A stretch of DNA of 64,000 nucleotides from Legionella quinlivanii (lineage in GTDB: Bacteria > Pseudomonadota > Gammaproteobacteria > Legionellales > Legionellaceae). A program made the position numbers and the translations under genes. Shown here in pieces: positions 21,569 to 30,594 of this stretch (the first letter of the stretch is position 1; each line of letters begins with the position of its first letter). The notes under the pieces were generated by a model. That model was not told the DNA's origin. It saw only the letters and a list, made by a program, of their open reading frames with translations, and searched no databases. The DNA is taken from NCBI RefSeq assembly GCF_900461555.1, contig NZ_UGOX01000001.1:2431501-2495500 (forward strand). The letters run 5' to 3'.

Positions 21569-23213
21569 TACTCTCTTTATTTTTAGGCCCGATGATAAAA
21601 AGATTGAGCCATCGGCCTTTACTATAGTTAAAACCACGCAGTCTTGCAATAACGCCAAAAGAATCAAAAGCGATATTCCAGCGAGCAAATGTTTTGTCAT
21701 CAACCAGGAGCACCTGTCTTGGATTTTTTTCTAAAGAGGAAATCGCATCGGCAGTATCTCCAAATTTTATCCAGTTGGTATTCAGATTGAAAACAAGGCT
21801 GGGCTCATCAAAACCTACTGCAATTAAAGGATTATCGGAGTTAACCGCATGCTTTAAAGCCAGCTCAGAGATTTTAGGCGTAATCCAAAGCGGCTCGAGA
21901 TCCGGCAAAATTCGATTAAAGCTTAGAAAATATACCACACTTGCCATAATCAGCAGCGAAGCGATGGATTGATAATAAGCTCGCCTGAATATGAAATAAA
22001 CGGTTACCACTGCGAATGTTATTCCGCAAAATAGTATTGAAACAGCGGGCCAGCTGTTGTGGTTTAAAAAGACATAGGATATAACAGCTAGAAATATCAC
22101 AAGTCCAATGGATAATATCCCCCAAAGGCTTTGCAAGAGCTTCAGCCAACTATTAGCTGAAGCCCTCGCCTCTCCAGTTTTTGTCATATTGATTAAAGAA
22201 TCAATCGCCATTGCGGCCAATAGCGCCAAAGCCGGAAAAACAGGAAGAATATACTGGGGCAACTTGGTGGGCATGATTTCAAAAAAAATCCAGCTCGGAA
22301 TAACCCAGCTCAAAAGAAATCTCACTGCCTTTTCATTTCGATGTCTGAATGCATAAACTGCAGTGGGCCATAAAAAGAGTGATGCGGGCCAAAAGGTTAA
22401 TGGCAAAATAGCTAAATGAAAAAGTGGAGGCTTTCCGTGTGACTCATGCCCGCCCTTTAGTTTGGGTAATAAGTCCTTATGAATCATTTGCATTAAATAG
22501 TTACTGTGCTCAGCCTCATTGACCAGAATTACCCAGATTAGAGTTAGGAAAAGGAGGAGCAATAAGCCTGTAAACGGCCATAGATTGCGTAACCAGCGAA
22601 TATTTTTATCGATTAGACAAAGGGTAGCTATGGACAGAAAACCTACTAAAGGCGTAACCCCTTTTAACACCAGTCCCGCAGCCATTGCCAGCCAGAAACA
22701 TAAAGGCCAAACCCAGTGAATTCCAGTATTATTAGCGCTTCCCTGATAAACCATCCACAAGGCACCCTGCATTAACACCACAGTGGCAAGAAGAGCGGCA
22801 TCAATTACCCCCATATGCGCCTCAACCACAAGTAAGAGGCAGGAGGACAGCAATAGCGCCGCAATTAATCCCGAGCGTTCATTCAACAGCCGTGAACCAA
22901 AATAAAAAGTGGCCAATACAGCAATTAATGCCCCTAAAACAGAAGGGATCCGGTAAGGCCAAATCTGGTTTGAATCAGGTTCACTGAATAATTTTACACT
23001 GCCCGCCTGAAGCCAGTTAATTCCGGGCGGTTTCTGGAAGCGTGTTCTATCCTGAAAGCGGATTTGAAAAAAATTACCTGATTGCAGCATTTGGCGACTT
23101 GCTTGTGCAAAATGCGCTTCATCCCTGTCAATCACCGGCAACTGGCTAATGCCTGAGGCAAAAAAGATCAGGGACAGAATAACAAGCCCTGACCAAATCA
23201 CTAATTTGCGCAA
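21552..23213 (-). CDS. ArnT-like polyprenyl-phosphate-dependent glycosyltransferase (PMT/GT83 family)
   Basis: A 553-residue inner-membrane GT-C transferase with about 11-12 transmembrane segments. The first periplasmic loop has the catalytic DRDEAHFAQASRQML (Asp-Glu) and FQKPPGINWLQ, the hallmark of ArnT/PMT enzymes. It transfers a sugar from undecaprenyl phosphate onto lipid A or another envelope acceptor on the periplasmic side. No arnA/B/D genes are nearby, so the sugar need not be aminoarabinose; Francisella FlmK is a comparable case. It is the first gene of a four-gene operon and lies divergent to the M50 protease gene. Confidence 0.9.
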   Translation of the reverse strand: MRKLVIWSGLVILSLIFFASGISQLPVIDRDEAHFAQASRQMLQSGNFFQIRFQDRTRFQKPPGINWLQAGSVKLFSEPDSNQIWPYRIPSVLGALIAVLATFYFGSRLLNERSGLIAALLLSSCLLLVVEAHMGVIDAALLATVVLMQGALWMVYQGSANNTGIHWVWPLCFWLAMAAGLVLKGVTPLVGFLSIATLCLIDKNIRWLRNLWPFTGLLLLLFLTLIWVILVNEAEHSNYLMQMIHKDLLPKLKGGHESHGKPPLFHLAILPLTFWPASLFLWPTAVYAFRHRNEKAVRFLLSWVIPSWIFFEIMPTKLPQYILPVFPALALLAAMAIDSLINMTKTGEARASANSWLKLLQSLWGILSIGLVIFLAVISYVFLNHNSWPAVSILFCGITFAVVTVYFIFRRAYYQSIASLLIMASVVYFLSFNRILPDLEPLWITPKISELALKHAVNSDNPLIAVGFDEPSLVFNLNTNWIKFGDTADAISSLEKNPRQVLLVDDKTFARWNIAFDSFGVIARLRGFNYSKGRWLNLFIIGPKNKESNDVSV

Positions 23214-23376
23214 TGCCTTATACTCCTGAATCTTCGGCTGGGCTGATTATACTTAACTCCCCTGGAAATGACAAAAAATTCCTCCCGCGGTTCAGCTTAG
23301 ACTAAATGCAGGTATCTTATTATCTTGTTCCTGTTATCATTGCGAGTTACACTTTCTCTTTTTATCAGCGTTTCTC

Positions 23377-24036
23377 ATGCCAGAATTATCAACGATACAG
23401 CAAATTGCTATTTGGATTATTCCTGTTTTGCTGGCTATAACCATTCATGAAGCATCACATGCCTGGGTTGCTTCATTATGCGGCGATCGAACTGCTGAGC
23501 AGGAAGGACGGCTGAGTTTTAATCCCGTAAGACATATCGATCTGTTTGGAACTATTATTGTTCCTCTGCTGGTATTAACTTTAAGCAAATTCAGTTTTGT
23601 TTTTGGCTGGGCAAAACCTGTGCCTATCATGCCCTCTCGTATGCGCAATCCGCGTCGTGATCTCGCTTTAGTCACTTTGGCCGGTCCCTTGTCTAATCTG
23701 GTCATGGCAATATTCTGGGCCATTTGTTTTAAACTTTCGTTCTATCTGGATCCCCAGCGCACTAGCTATGCCCTCTTTCTTTTATTGGCTGCAAGGGCCG
23801 GGATGATCATAAACCTGCTGCTCTGTTTTTTTAATCTGCTTCCTATTCCCCCGATGGATGGAAGTAAAGTGGTAATGAGCCTGTTATCACCACGAGCCGC
23901 AATGAAATTTCAAAAAATTGAGCCATATGGCTTTTTTATTGTGCTTTTGTTGCTAATCACCGGCGCTCTGAGCTGGATTCTCAATCCACTTATGAATTAT
24001 TCTCTTCGTCTGCTGGTCGCCGTGTTTCATTTATGA
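23377..24036 (+). CDS. Site-2 protease family (M50) membrane metalloprotease
   Basis: A 219-residue intramembrane zinc protease of the short, PDZ-less M50B class. The active-site HEASHAWVA (HExxH, residue about 25) is in the first helix and the third zinc ligand is in LLPIPPMDGSKV (about residue 155). About five to six membrane segments are visible. The substrate is unknown; this class is often annotated YwhC-like. The stop overlaps the pdxB start by 4 bp, so the two are co-transcribed, although no functional link is known. Confidence 0.9.
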   Translation: MPELSTIQQIAIWIIPVLLAITIHEASHAWVASLCGDRTAEQEGRLSFNPVRHIDLFGTIIVPLLVLTLSKFSFVFGWAKPVPIMPSRMRNPRRDLALVTLAGPLSNLVMAIFWAICFKLSFYLDPQRTSYALFLLLAARAGMIINLLLCFFNLLPIPPMDGSKVVMSLLSPRAAMKFQKIEPYGFFIVLLLLITGALSWILNPLMNYSLRLLVAVFHL

Positions 24037-25100
24037 ACATATTAGCCGATGCATCACTCCCCAATTTGAAGAGCGCTTTCCCAGCACCTTTTAATCTGAC
24101 TGTTTATGAAGATCAAAGCCATATTCCCCATTTGCTGGCAGGACAGGAAATCCTGCTTTGTCGTGCCGCATTGAAAGTCAATGAATCTCTTTTTAGAAAG
24201 CATCGGGTTAAATATGTGGCCACGGCCAGTAGTGGCACCGATCATATTGATAGCGGCTTGCTGGCCCAGCTTGGGATTGAATTGCTGGATGCAAAGGGTT
24301 GTAATGCTCAAGCGGTTGCGGATTATGTAGTATGCAGTATTGCCTGGTTAAGAAAGCATAGAAAATTTAGCGGTAAGAATGCGGTGGTGATTGGTGCCGG
24401 TATGGTGGGTTCAAAAGTCAGCCGCCGTTTGAAAATGTTGGGTTTTGAGGTATTAAATTACGATCCTCTAAAATCGGCTTCTGATACCGGCTTTAAAAGC
24501 TGCGGCTATCAAGAGTTATTTGATGCCGATCTGATAAGCATTCATGCGAATTTACATACGATTGATCCCTATCCCAGTTTCCACCTTCTGGATGAGCCAT
24601 TTTTTAATGCATTCAATCCGCAAGGAATTATTATAAATGCCGCCAGAGGACATATCGTTAATGAACAATCTCTTTTAAAACGACCAGGGCTAATTTATTG
24701 CACCGATGTATACAGTAATGAACCCGCGGTAAATCCCGAGATTATTAAAATGGCTACAGTTTGTACCCCACACATCGCCGGCCATAGTATCGAAGCAAAA
24801 TTGCGGGCGGTACAAATACTCAGTTGCAAATTACATGCATTGTATAATCTTCCTTTAAGCCCTTTTCCTGAAAGTCAGGTATTTATGGATGAACCGGCAG
24901 CAGAGACCTGGGAGGAGCTGGCCTTAGCCCTGTATAACCCCGAGCCGGAAACTGCTGCGCTTAAACAAGCAGTAGATCTTCAGACGGCTTTTTTGCAATT
25001 GCGCAAAGCCCATCCGCCAAGGCATGATTTTGATCATTATCAAATGGCTACCGGTAAACTTGCTGAACTACAGCGAATTGCTGGTGTGGGAAACGAATAA
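24033..25100 (+). CDS. pdxB: Erythronate-4-phosphate dehydrogenase
   Basis: PdxB oxidises 4-phosphoerythronate in the DXP-dependent pyridoxal phosphate pathway. The D-2-hydroxyacid dehydrogenase core shows ATASSGTDHID, GCNAQAVADYV, the NAD fold VVIGAGMVGSKVSRRL, NAARGHIVNEQ with the catalytic Arg region, and CTPHIAGHS with the catalytic His. The C-terminal 80 residues correspond to the PdxB-specific dimerisation domain, which separates it from SerA-type enzymes. Length 355 is close to the usual 380. It is coupled to the M50 protease gene by an ATGA overlap. Confidence 0.95.
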   Translation: MNILADASLPNLKSAFPAPFNLTVYEDQSHIPHLLAGQEILLCRAALKVNESLFRKHRVKYVATASSGTDHIDSGLLAQLGIELLDAKGCNAQAVADYVVCSIAWLRKHRKFSGKNAVVIGAGMVGSKVSRRLKMLGFEVLNYDPLKSASDTGFKSCGYQELFDADLISIHANLHTIDPYPSFHLLDEPFFNAFNPQGIIINAARGHIVNEQSLLKRPGLIYCTDVYSNEPAVNPEIIKMATVCTPHIAGHSIEAKLRAVQILSCKLHALYNLPLSPFPESQVFMDEPAAETWEELALALYNPEPETAALKQAVDLQTAFLQLRKAHPPRHDFDHYQMATGKLAELQRIAGVGNE

Positions 25101-25106
25101 TCAATA

Positions 25107-25140
25107 GTCGACAATTCTTCACTTCTTGTCTACATTTTAT
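25107..25140 (+). terminator. Possible intrinsic terminator after pdxB
   Basis: GTCGACAA (25107-25114) pairs with TTGTCTAC (25126-25133), one mismatch, 11-bp loop, followed by ATTTTAT. The stem is weak, so confidence is limited. Confidence 0.4.
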
Positions 25141-25214
25141 AATGTTTGATTAAAAGATAAAAAATATCTCTTTTTCAAATAGTTCATGGGAAATTAGATA
25201 AGGATAAACTGATT

Positions 25215-25649
25215 ATGACTTATGTAGCCTTGGAATGGGATCACAAAATCGGCAAATTTGCCATTGGTTGGCTAGTAGTCAAATGCGCCAGTGTGGGTCA
25301 AAAATTTGGTGGACCGCAAGCTCTGCCCCCAAGAAAAGACATTGCCTATTTTGTAAATCCAGAAACAGCCGAAATGGATGCCAAAAGTTTTGCCGAATTT
25401 AAGAATAAGTCCGATGCAGCGGATCAGGAAGAGTTTGTAAAAATTAATCTGGCTGAAGCAAGCAGACATGCTGCCTTTGAATGGGATCACAATATTTTCA
25501 ATCCCCTAATCAAATGGGCAGTCCTCGAATGGGGGGGCAATTACGAACAGACTGGCGCACGAGACGATGTGGCATATTTTCTGGATGGAGAATCTGCCGA
25601 AATGGATGCAAAGTCATTTAGTATTATGAGAAATCAGCGGTTGTTTTAG
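25215..25649 (+). CDS. Hypothetical protein with an internal tandem duplication
   Basis: A 144-residue protein of unknown function. Two halves repeat the same pattern: first LEWDHKIGKFAIGW...KDIAYFVNPETAEMDAKSF (residues 6-57), then FEWDHNIFNPLIKW...DDVAYFLDGESAEMDAKSF (residues 85-136). Trp, Asp-His, AYF and the AEMDAKSF block are retained in both, so each half is probably a small folded module, with an acidic linker between. There is no signal peptide or membrane segment. The gene stands alone between pdxB and a repeat carrying an IS10-like element. A start at ATG 25215 follows GATAAGGAT. I do not recognise the family. Confidence 0.7.
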   Translation: MTYVALEWDHKIGKFAIGWLVVKCASVGQKFGGPQALPPRKDIAYFVNPETAEMDAKSFAEFKNKSDAADQEEFVKINLAEASRHAAFEWDHNIFNPLIKWAVLEWGGNYEQTGARDDVAYFLDGESAEMDAKSFSIMRNQRLF

Positions 25650-25662
25650 AAAAGCATGTAGA

Positions 25663-25784
25663 TTGGCCCTTGGCCTAATGGCACTGCGTTAAGGCTTTAA
25701 CCCTCACTCCTACGTCCCTCGGCTTGTCCGAGGGATCCAGAGATCCAATCCTGGCATGAGATTCCTGGATCCCTCGGACAAGCC
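25663..25784. repeat. Left part of a palindromic repeat interrupted by an IS
   Basis: This is the left arm of a dispersed palindromic element (copy A) that reads TTGGCCCTTGGCC, then CGTCCCTCGGCTTGTCC, a central GGATCCAG core and the start of the right arm. The rest continues at 27074-27132. With one copy of the 9-bp target duplication removed, the two parts join into a 172-bp imperfect palindrome with 32-bp perfect inner arms. Each arm also folds alone through CCCTCGG and CCGAGGG. Confidence 0.85.
25776..25784. repeat. Target site duplication, left
   Basis: GGACAAGCC, repeated exactly at 27074-27082, flanks the IS10-like element. Nine base pairs is the size made by IS10. Confidence 0.9.
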
Positions 25785-27073
25785 CTGAGGGATCCCCTCA
25801 TAATTCTCTCCCTGCAACTAGTATCTCTATTTGCAGGGCCTCGACGGCTTTATCATAATCAATTCTATGTTTAAATTTCCTTTGTATGATTCGACAGCCG
25901 AGATAGAACAAAGAAAGCACTCGTTTTTTTTGGGATGTGTTGGCTTGAAAAGAGAGATGCCATCGCTTGTTTTCAGCAACGAAGCCGGTTAAATAAGCAA
26001 TTAAAGTAGCCAACATAGCAATCATTAGTAACACTTGAATTCGCTCTATTGATTTTGAGTAAGCATGTTCAAAGCTAAAGCCATATTGAGATGACTTCAA
26101 ATCTCGAAAATTCTGCTCTATTTGCATGCGTTTGAAATAGATTGAAAAAGGGTTAAACGATGTTTCTGTATTGTTTAATGAACTTGCTAAAAGCCAAGGT
26201 TCATTGGCTGATTTTGAATACACCTTGTCTTTCTTGCTTTGCGCTTTCTTTTTGTACTTATTAAAACGTGTACGTTTTTTTCCGGATAGCTTTATTAAAT
26301 AAAGAAATGTTTCTATTGGGTCTGTTTTAGAGACAATGCCCCACCCCAGAGATTGTCCTTGTTCGGTCGCCTTTTCCTTTGAATCACAATAATATTCCCA
26401 GTAAGTATGGGTATCCAATCGATAACATATATTACCCCGGATACGGCCAACATAGTCCCAACCTTGTTTTAACACCAACCGAAACCATGAATTATAAAAA
26501 CCAGCATCCGTAACTAATATCGGGAGACTTGTCTCAGGCAGAACTTGCTTTAAATTCTGTAAAAATAAGTGATGCGCTTTGTCACTATTTTCATATTGGC
26601 GAGGAAATACCTCTTCATAGACTGATAACGCACGGCCTTTAGCGACTAATGAGGCTCTAAGCAAGTAATGCGTTGTATTAGGAACATGGCTCCAATCTAC
26701 CAGGATAATAGGACGACTATTTGTTCCAATTAACCTATGGGCTGTTTTTTGGTATATCGAGAATCGCTCTCCATGCAGGTTTTTATTCCCTAAAAAACGA
26801 TCACAGCGTTTAATATTATTCTTTTCTTGAGCCTTATTTTTTAATGCTCGCCCCAACTGAGTTAACGACAGCTTTTTTTCCCTGAGTAAGGCATTGATAA
26901 ATAAATTAAGAGTATTAAATCGTTTTCCATGGATAGTACTTGATAGCAAATTGTGTAAAAATCGCTTTATGTGCATGAGATATCCTAATCAAAATTGTTC
27001 GCAAAACTATTTGATCATATATCTTCATGCACTGCCACTTTTTAATATCCCTATTTATGAGGGGAGCCCTCAG
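25785..27073 (-). mobile_element. IS10-like insertion sequence (IS4 family), complete
   Basis: A 1289-bp element with terminal inverted repeats CTGAGGGATCCCCTCATAA (25785-25803) and its complement at 27055-27073 with one mismatch over 19 bp. The ends match the IS10/Tn10 terminus from memory (CTGAGAGATCCCCTCATAA). It encodes one intact transposase and is bordered by a perfect 9-bp duplication, so the insertion looks recent. The target is the inner arm of a palindromic repeat between murE and an unknown gene. Confidence 0.93.
25798..26976 (-). CDS. IS4-family transposase, IS10-like
   Basis: A 392-residue DDE transposase closely resembling the IS10 enzyme. Shared words include NIKRCDRFLGNKNLH, PIILVDWSHVP (first catalytic Asp), LVTDAGFYNSWF (second Asp), and the Y-(2)-R-(3)-E-(6)-K signature as YFKRMQIEQNFRDLKSSQYG (catalytic Glu). 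The coding frame appears intact from an ATG 97 bp inside the IS end to a TGA lying within the opposite terminal repeat, an arrangement also seen in IS10. All catalytic residues are present, so the element may be active. Confidence 0.95.
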   Translation of the reverse strand: MHIKRFLHNLLSSTIHGKRFNTLNLFINALLREKKLSLTQLGRALKNKAQEKNNIKRCDRFLGNKNLHGERFSIYQKTAHRLIGTNSRPIILVDWSHVPNTTHYLLRASLVAKGRALSVYEEVFPRQYENSDKAHHLFLQNLKQVLPETSLPILVTDAGFYNSWFRLVLKQGWDYVGRIRGNICYRLDTHTYWEYYCDSKEKATEQGQSLGWGIVSKTDPIETFLYLIKLSGKKRTRFNKYKKKAQSKKDKVYSKSANEPWLLASSLNNTETSFNPFSIYFKRMQIEQNFRDLKSSQYGFSFEHAYSKSIERIQVLLMIAMLATLIAYLTGFVAENKRWHLSFQANTSQKKRVLSLFYLGCRIIQRKFKHRIDYDKAVEALQIEILVAGREL

Positions 27074-27132
27074 GGACAAGCCGAGGGACGTAGGTAAATG
27101 TCTTAAGGCAGCGCCATTGGGCCAAGGGCCCA
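27074..27132. repeat. Right part of the interrupted palindromic repeat
   Basis: Starts with the second copy of the 9-bp target duplication, then GAGGGACGTAGG and ends GGGCCAAGGGCCCAA, the complement of the left end at 25663. It lies 2 bp from the murE stop codon. Confidence 0.85.
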
Positions 27133-27134
27133 AA

Positions 27135-28589
27135 CTACAATAATTTCTTATCCACATAGCGCTTTAAGACTTCCTGATCAGAAAAATGATGGCGTATACT
27201 GCCCACTTGCTGATAGGATTCATGCCCTTTCCCAGCGACCAACACGATATCATCAGCTGAGGCAAGACTGACTGCTTTGGCAATAGCTTCTTCTCTGTTG
27301 GCAATTTTATATAAATTGTCTCGTTTATGGATACCTTGCTCAATTTCATCAAGAATTTGCACAGGATCTTCGGTGCGTGGATTATCGCTGGTCATAATGA
27401 CAATATCCGCATTGTCACTGGCGATTTGTCCCATAATGGGGCGCTTCGTTTTATCTCTGTCGCCGCCGCAGCCAAACACCGCAATGATTTTACCCTTTTT
27501 GACGCCATTTAAGGTTTCAAGAACGTTTTTCAAAGCATCCGGTGTATGAGCATAATCCACAATGGTATAGGGTTCATGGCTTACAATTTCCATACGGCCC
27601 GGAGCGGCTCGAAGTTTAGACATTGTTTCAACAACTTCAGACACGGGATAGCCTGCAGCCATAAGGCTGGTAAATATGGCCAGGGCGTTGTAAATATTAA
27701 AATATCCTAAAGCTCTTATCTGCAATTCATGGCTTCCCCAAGGAGAGATCAGTTTAATTCGGGTTCCTGTCAGACTGATTTCATGTTCAATAGCTCTGAC
27801 ATCAGCCTGCTGATGAACACCATAGCTTAACAACTGGCAATTGGCAGAAACAGATTTCAGGATTTGTCGGGTATACTGATCATCCTGATTTACAATGGCC
27901 CACTTTAACTCTGGAAACGCAAACAGTTTTGCTTTTGCCTTTGCATACTCATCCATCGTGTGATGATAATCGAGGTGATCGTGGGTTAAGTTAGTGAAAA
28001 TCCCCTGAGAAAAACGAATACAATCAGTGCGTCCCTGATCAAGAGCATGTGACGATACCTCCATACACACCTGACTGATATCGGATTGACGAAATCGGCT
28101 GAATAGCTGTTGCAGGCAAAATGCATCAGGCGTGGTATTGGCCAGTGATTGCAGATCATCCGCTTTTCCATAGCCCAAAGTGCCGATATAAGCCGATTTT
28201 GCAGAAAGTAGTTCATGTGCCTGCGCTAACTGATAGGCGATGGTTGTTTTACCATTCGTTCCAGTGACGCCGGTAACGTAGAGGCTGTCCGAAGGATTTT
28301 GATAAAATCGGGCAGCCAGTTCAGCCTGCTTCGCTGCAAGATTAGCCAATGGAATATACACAGTAGACGCGGCAGGCTCGGATATCTTCCACCCATGAGG
28401 ATCAAAAAGAACTGCGGCAGCCCCACTCTTTACAGCTTGTGAAATAAACTGCCGTCCATCTGAGGCATGACCAGGGTAAGCTATAAACAAATCACCAGCC
28501 TTAACGGATCTGCTATCATTGCTGATCCCGGTTATTTCCAATTCAGATACATCATCAATCCAGGGATTGAGCAGTTCATTGAGTTTCAT
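27135..28589 (-). CDS. murE: UDP-MurNAc-L-Ala-D-Glu:meso-diaminopimelate ligase MurE
   Basis: MurE adds meso-diaminopimelate to UDP-MurNAc-dipeptide in cytoplasmic peptidoglycan precursor synthesis. The ATP-binding loop TGVTGTNGKTTIAY (about residue 110), the Mur central domain EVSSHALDQGR, and the C-terminal DNPRTEDP motif, which marks Dap rather than Lys specificity, are all present. The 484-residue length is normal. It follows ftsI by 5 bp as the last gene of mraZ-rsmH-ftsL-ftsI-murE; murF, which usually comes next, is not here. Downstream lies a palindromic repeat with an IS10-like insertion. Confidence 0.97.
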   Translation of the reverse strand: MKLNELLNPWIDDVSELEITGISNDSRSVKAGDLFIAYPGHASDGRQFISQAVKSGAAAVLFDPHGWKISEPAASTVYIPLANLAAKQAELAARFYQNPSDSLYVTGVTGTNGKTTIAYQLAQAHELLSAKSAYIGTLGYGKADDLQSLANTTPDAFCLQQLFSRFRQSDISQVCMEVSSHALDQGRTDCIRFSQGIFTNLTHDHLDYHHTMDEYAKAKAKLFAFPELKWAIVNQDDQYTRQILKSVSANCQLLSYGVHQQADVRAIEHEISLTGTRIKLISPWGSHELQIRALGYFNIYNALAIFTSLMAAGYPVSEVVETMSKLRAAPGRMEIVSHEPYTIVDYAHTPDALKNVLETLNGVKKGKIIAVFGCGGDRDKTKRPIMGQIASDNADIVIMTSDNPRTEDPVQILDEIEQGIHKRDNLYKIANREEAIAKAVSLASADDIVLVAGKGHESYQQVGSIRHHFSDQEVLKRYVDKKLL

Positions 28590-28594
28590 TTGAC

Positions 28595-30259
28595 TTAGCC
28601 TGTTGTTATATCGGGCGGAATATCCAGAGTGCGTAAGGCGCCTGACATTACTTTTGCAAATAAGGGTGCGGCAACCGCTGCTCCATAATAACCATTTTTA
28701 GTCGGCTCATGAATTACTACCACCACAACCAGTCGAGGACGCGATGCTGGAGCAATACCTACGAAGCTGGCTATGTGCCGATTGGCCTCATAGCCATTTT
28801 TTCCAGCGATTCGGGCGGTTCCTGTTTTACCTGCTACACGATAGCCCGGAATCTGGGCTGCTTTACCCGTTCCCTCCACCATAACGGCCTCCATCATAGC
28901 CAGAACATCATTAGCAGTTTTCTCGTCAATTACCTTTTCGACGCTCGGGTGATAATCGGGATTATGCAACAAAGTAACAGGCAGCAAATTGCCATGATTG
29001 GCAAATATTAAATAGGCTTTAGCCAATTGCAGGGGGGTCACTGATAACCCATATCCAAAACTGACGGTTGCTAAAACGAAAGGATTGGCATCTTTAGGCT
29101 TCACAATCGCCCCATCGCTTTCCCCTGGATAACCGCTTTCTGTTCTTTGACCAAAACCACTGCGCTGCAAAAGCCCAAGCAGTTGCTCCGGCGGACTTAA
29201 GAGTACCATTTTGGTCACTCCGACGTTACTTGAATGTTCTAAAACTCCTGTTACATCAAGTACGCCATAATTATGAACATCTCGTATAGTATGACCATGA
29301 ACAATCATCCAGCTCGGACGGGTATCAATAATTGTCGCCGGCGTTACCAGGCCGCTGCCAAGCGCACTGGCAATACTGAAAGGTTTGATAACGGAGCCGG
29401 GTTCAAATGTATCGGTGATCGCCTTGTTACGATAACTATCCCGGGAATAGTTAGCTCTGGCATTAGGATTAAACGAGGGATAATTGGCGGTTGCCAGAAT
29501 TTCACCGGTTTGAGTATCCACCACGACGACCGAACCACTGCGAGCGGCAAATTTTTCCATTGTATTTTTCAATTCATGATGCGCCAGGTACTGGATACGG
29601 CGATCGATACTCAAAACCAAATCATGACCGGGCTTAGGTTCCTTAAGGATCCCTAATACTTCAACAATATGACCCGTTCTATCCTTAACAACCCGCTTTT
29701 TCCCCGGAACACCCATTAACCAGTCCTGATAGGCCAGTTCCATTCCTTCAATTCCGGCATCGTCAATATTGGTAAATCCAATTAGCTGAGCAGTACTGTC
29801 CCCTTCCGGGTAATAGCGTTTAAATTCCTGCTGGAAATTGACACCTGGAATTTTTAATACTTCAATCTCCTTGGCCAGCATAGGGGGTAACTGGCGTTGT
29901 AAATAAAGAAATTCCCGGTTTTTGGCTTTCTCAACTCGTGCTTTTAATATTTTGGCGGGAATACCGGTTATTTTGGACAATGTTGCAAGTTGCTGAGGGG
30001 TAGGAGAAAATTCCTTGGGATTAACCCAAACAGATTGAACAGGGGTACTTACAGCGAGCGGCGTGCCGTTACGATCAGTTATCATTCCCCGATACGCAGG
30101 AATATCCTGAACTCTTAAACTTCTGGCGTCGCCTTGTCCTTTAAGAAATTGTCGATGAAGGACAGTGAGGTCAAGCATTCTCCAGACTAAGATACCCAGA
30201 ATGAGAACAAAAAAGCCTGAAACGGTAATTAACCGTAAACGGTGTCCGTTTTTTTTCAT
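28595..30259 (-). CDS. ftsI: Penicillin-binding protein 3, septal transpeptidase FtsI
   Basis: A 554-residue class B penicillin-binding protein that cross-links septal peptidoglycan. It has one N-terminal transmembrane helix (about residues 10-28), a dimerisation domain beginning RGMITDRNGTPLA, and the transpeptidase domain with the nucleophile in PGSVIKPF (Ser289, Lys292), SSN at 343-345 and KTG at 478-480. It overlaps ftsL by 4 bp (ATGA) and lies 5 bp before murE in the dcw cluster. Nothing suggests loss of function. Confidence 0.97.
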   Translation of the reverse strand: MKKNGHRLRLITVSGFFVLILGILVWRMLDLTVLHRQFLKGQGDARSLRVQDIPAYRGMITDRNGTPLAVSTPVQSVWVNPKEFSPTPQQLATLSKITGIPAKILKARVEKAKNREFLYLQRQLPPMLAKEIEVLKIPGVNFQQEFKRYYPEGDSTAQLIGFTNIDDAGIEGMELAYQDWLMGVPGKKRVVKDRTGHIVEVLGILKEPKPGHDLVLSIDRRIQYLAHHELKNTMEKFAARSGSVVVVDTQTGEILATANYPSFNPNARANYSRDSYRNKAITDTFEPGSVIKPFSIASALGSGLVTPATIIDTRPSWMIVHGHTIRDVHNYGVLDVTGVLEHSSNVGVTKMVLLSPPEQLLGLLQRSGFGQRTESGYPGESDGAIVKPKDANPFVLATVSFGYGLSVTPLQLAKAYLIFANHGNLLPVTLLHNPDYHPSVEKVIDEKTANDVLAMMEAVMVEGTGKAAQIPGYRVAGKTGTARIAGKNGYEANRHIASFVGIAPASRPRLVVVVVIHEPTKNGYYGAAVAAPLFAKVMSGALRTLDIPPDITTG

Positions 30260-30594
30260 CGCGGCTTTAATACAAAGGTTTGTTTATCTGCCGGTAAACG
30301 CATCCGTAATTTTTCGATAGCCAATTGCTCAACGCGCGCCGGAGTAGCCAAGCTTGCTTGTTCCAAAAGTAACTGTCCCCACTGTAATTGCAATTGGTGG
30401 TTATTTTGCTCTAATTGCTGCAAATAATCAAAGCGTAATCGATGCTCATTGGTAATATAAACTACTGCCAGTGCACTTAAGAGAACACTGATTAGCAAAG
30501 TTATTATCAAACTCATCTGTTTGGATAGGCGCATCTCAGATAATTGTCCAGTAAATAAATTGCTTTGATTTATCGCTCTGGCTGCGGCATTCAT
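30256..30594 (-). CDS. ftsL: Cell division protein FtsL
   Basis: A 112-residue bitopic divisome protein. It has a cytoplasmic N terminus, a single transmembrane segment around residues 28-46 and a periplasmic coiled coil ([22 protein letters not shown]) of the FtsL leucine-zipper type, ending with the [10 protein letters not shown]-like tail. The sequence is weakly conserved, but its position between rsmH and ftsI, with ATGA overlaps on both sides, makes the call secure. Confidence 0.94.
   Translation of the reverse strand: MNAAARAINQSNLFTGQLSEMRLSKQMSLIITLLISVLLSALAVVYITNEHRLRFDYLQQLEQNNHQLQLQWGQLLLEQASLATPARVEQLAIEKLRMRLPADKQTFVLKPR

Noticed and set aside
26915-27157. Minus-strand frame spanning the IS end and the repeat
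   Set aside because: It exists only because the IS and the palindrome are joined; not conserved coding and without a ribosome site.
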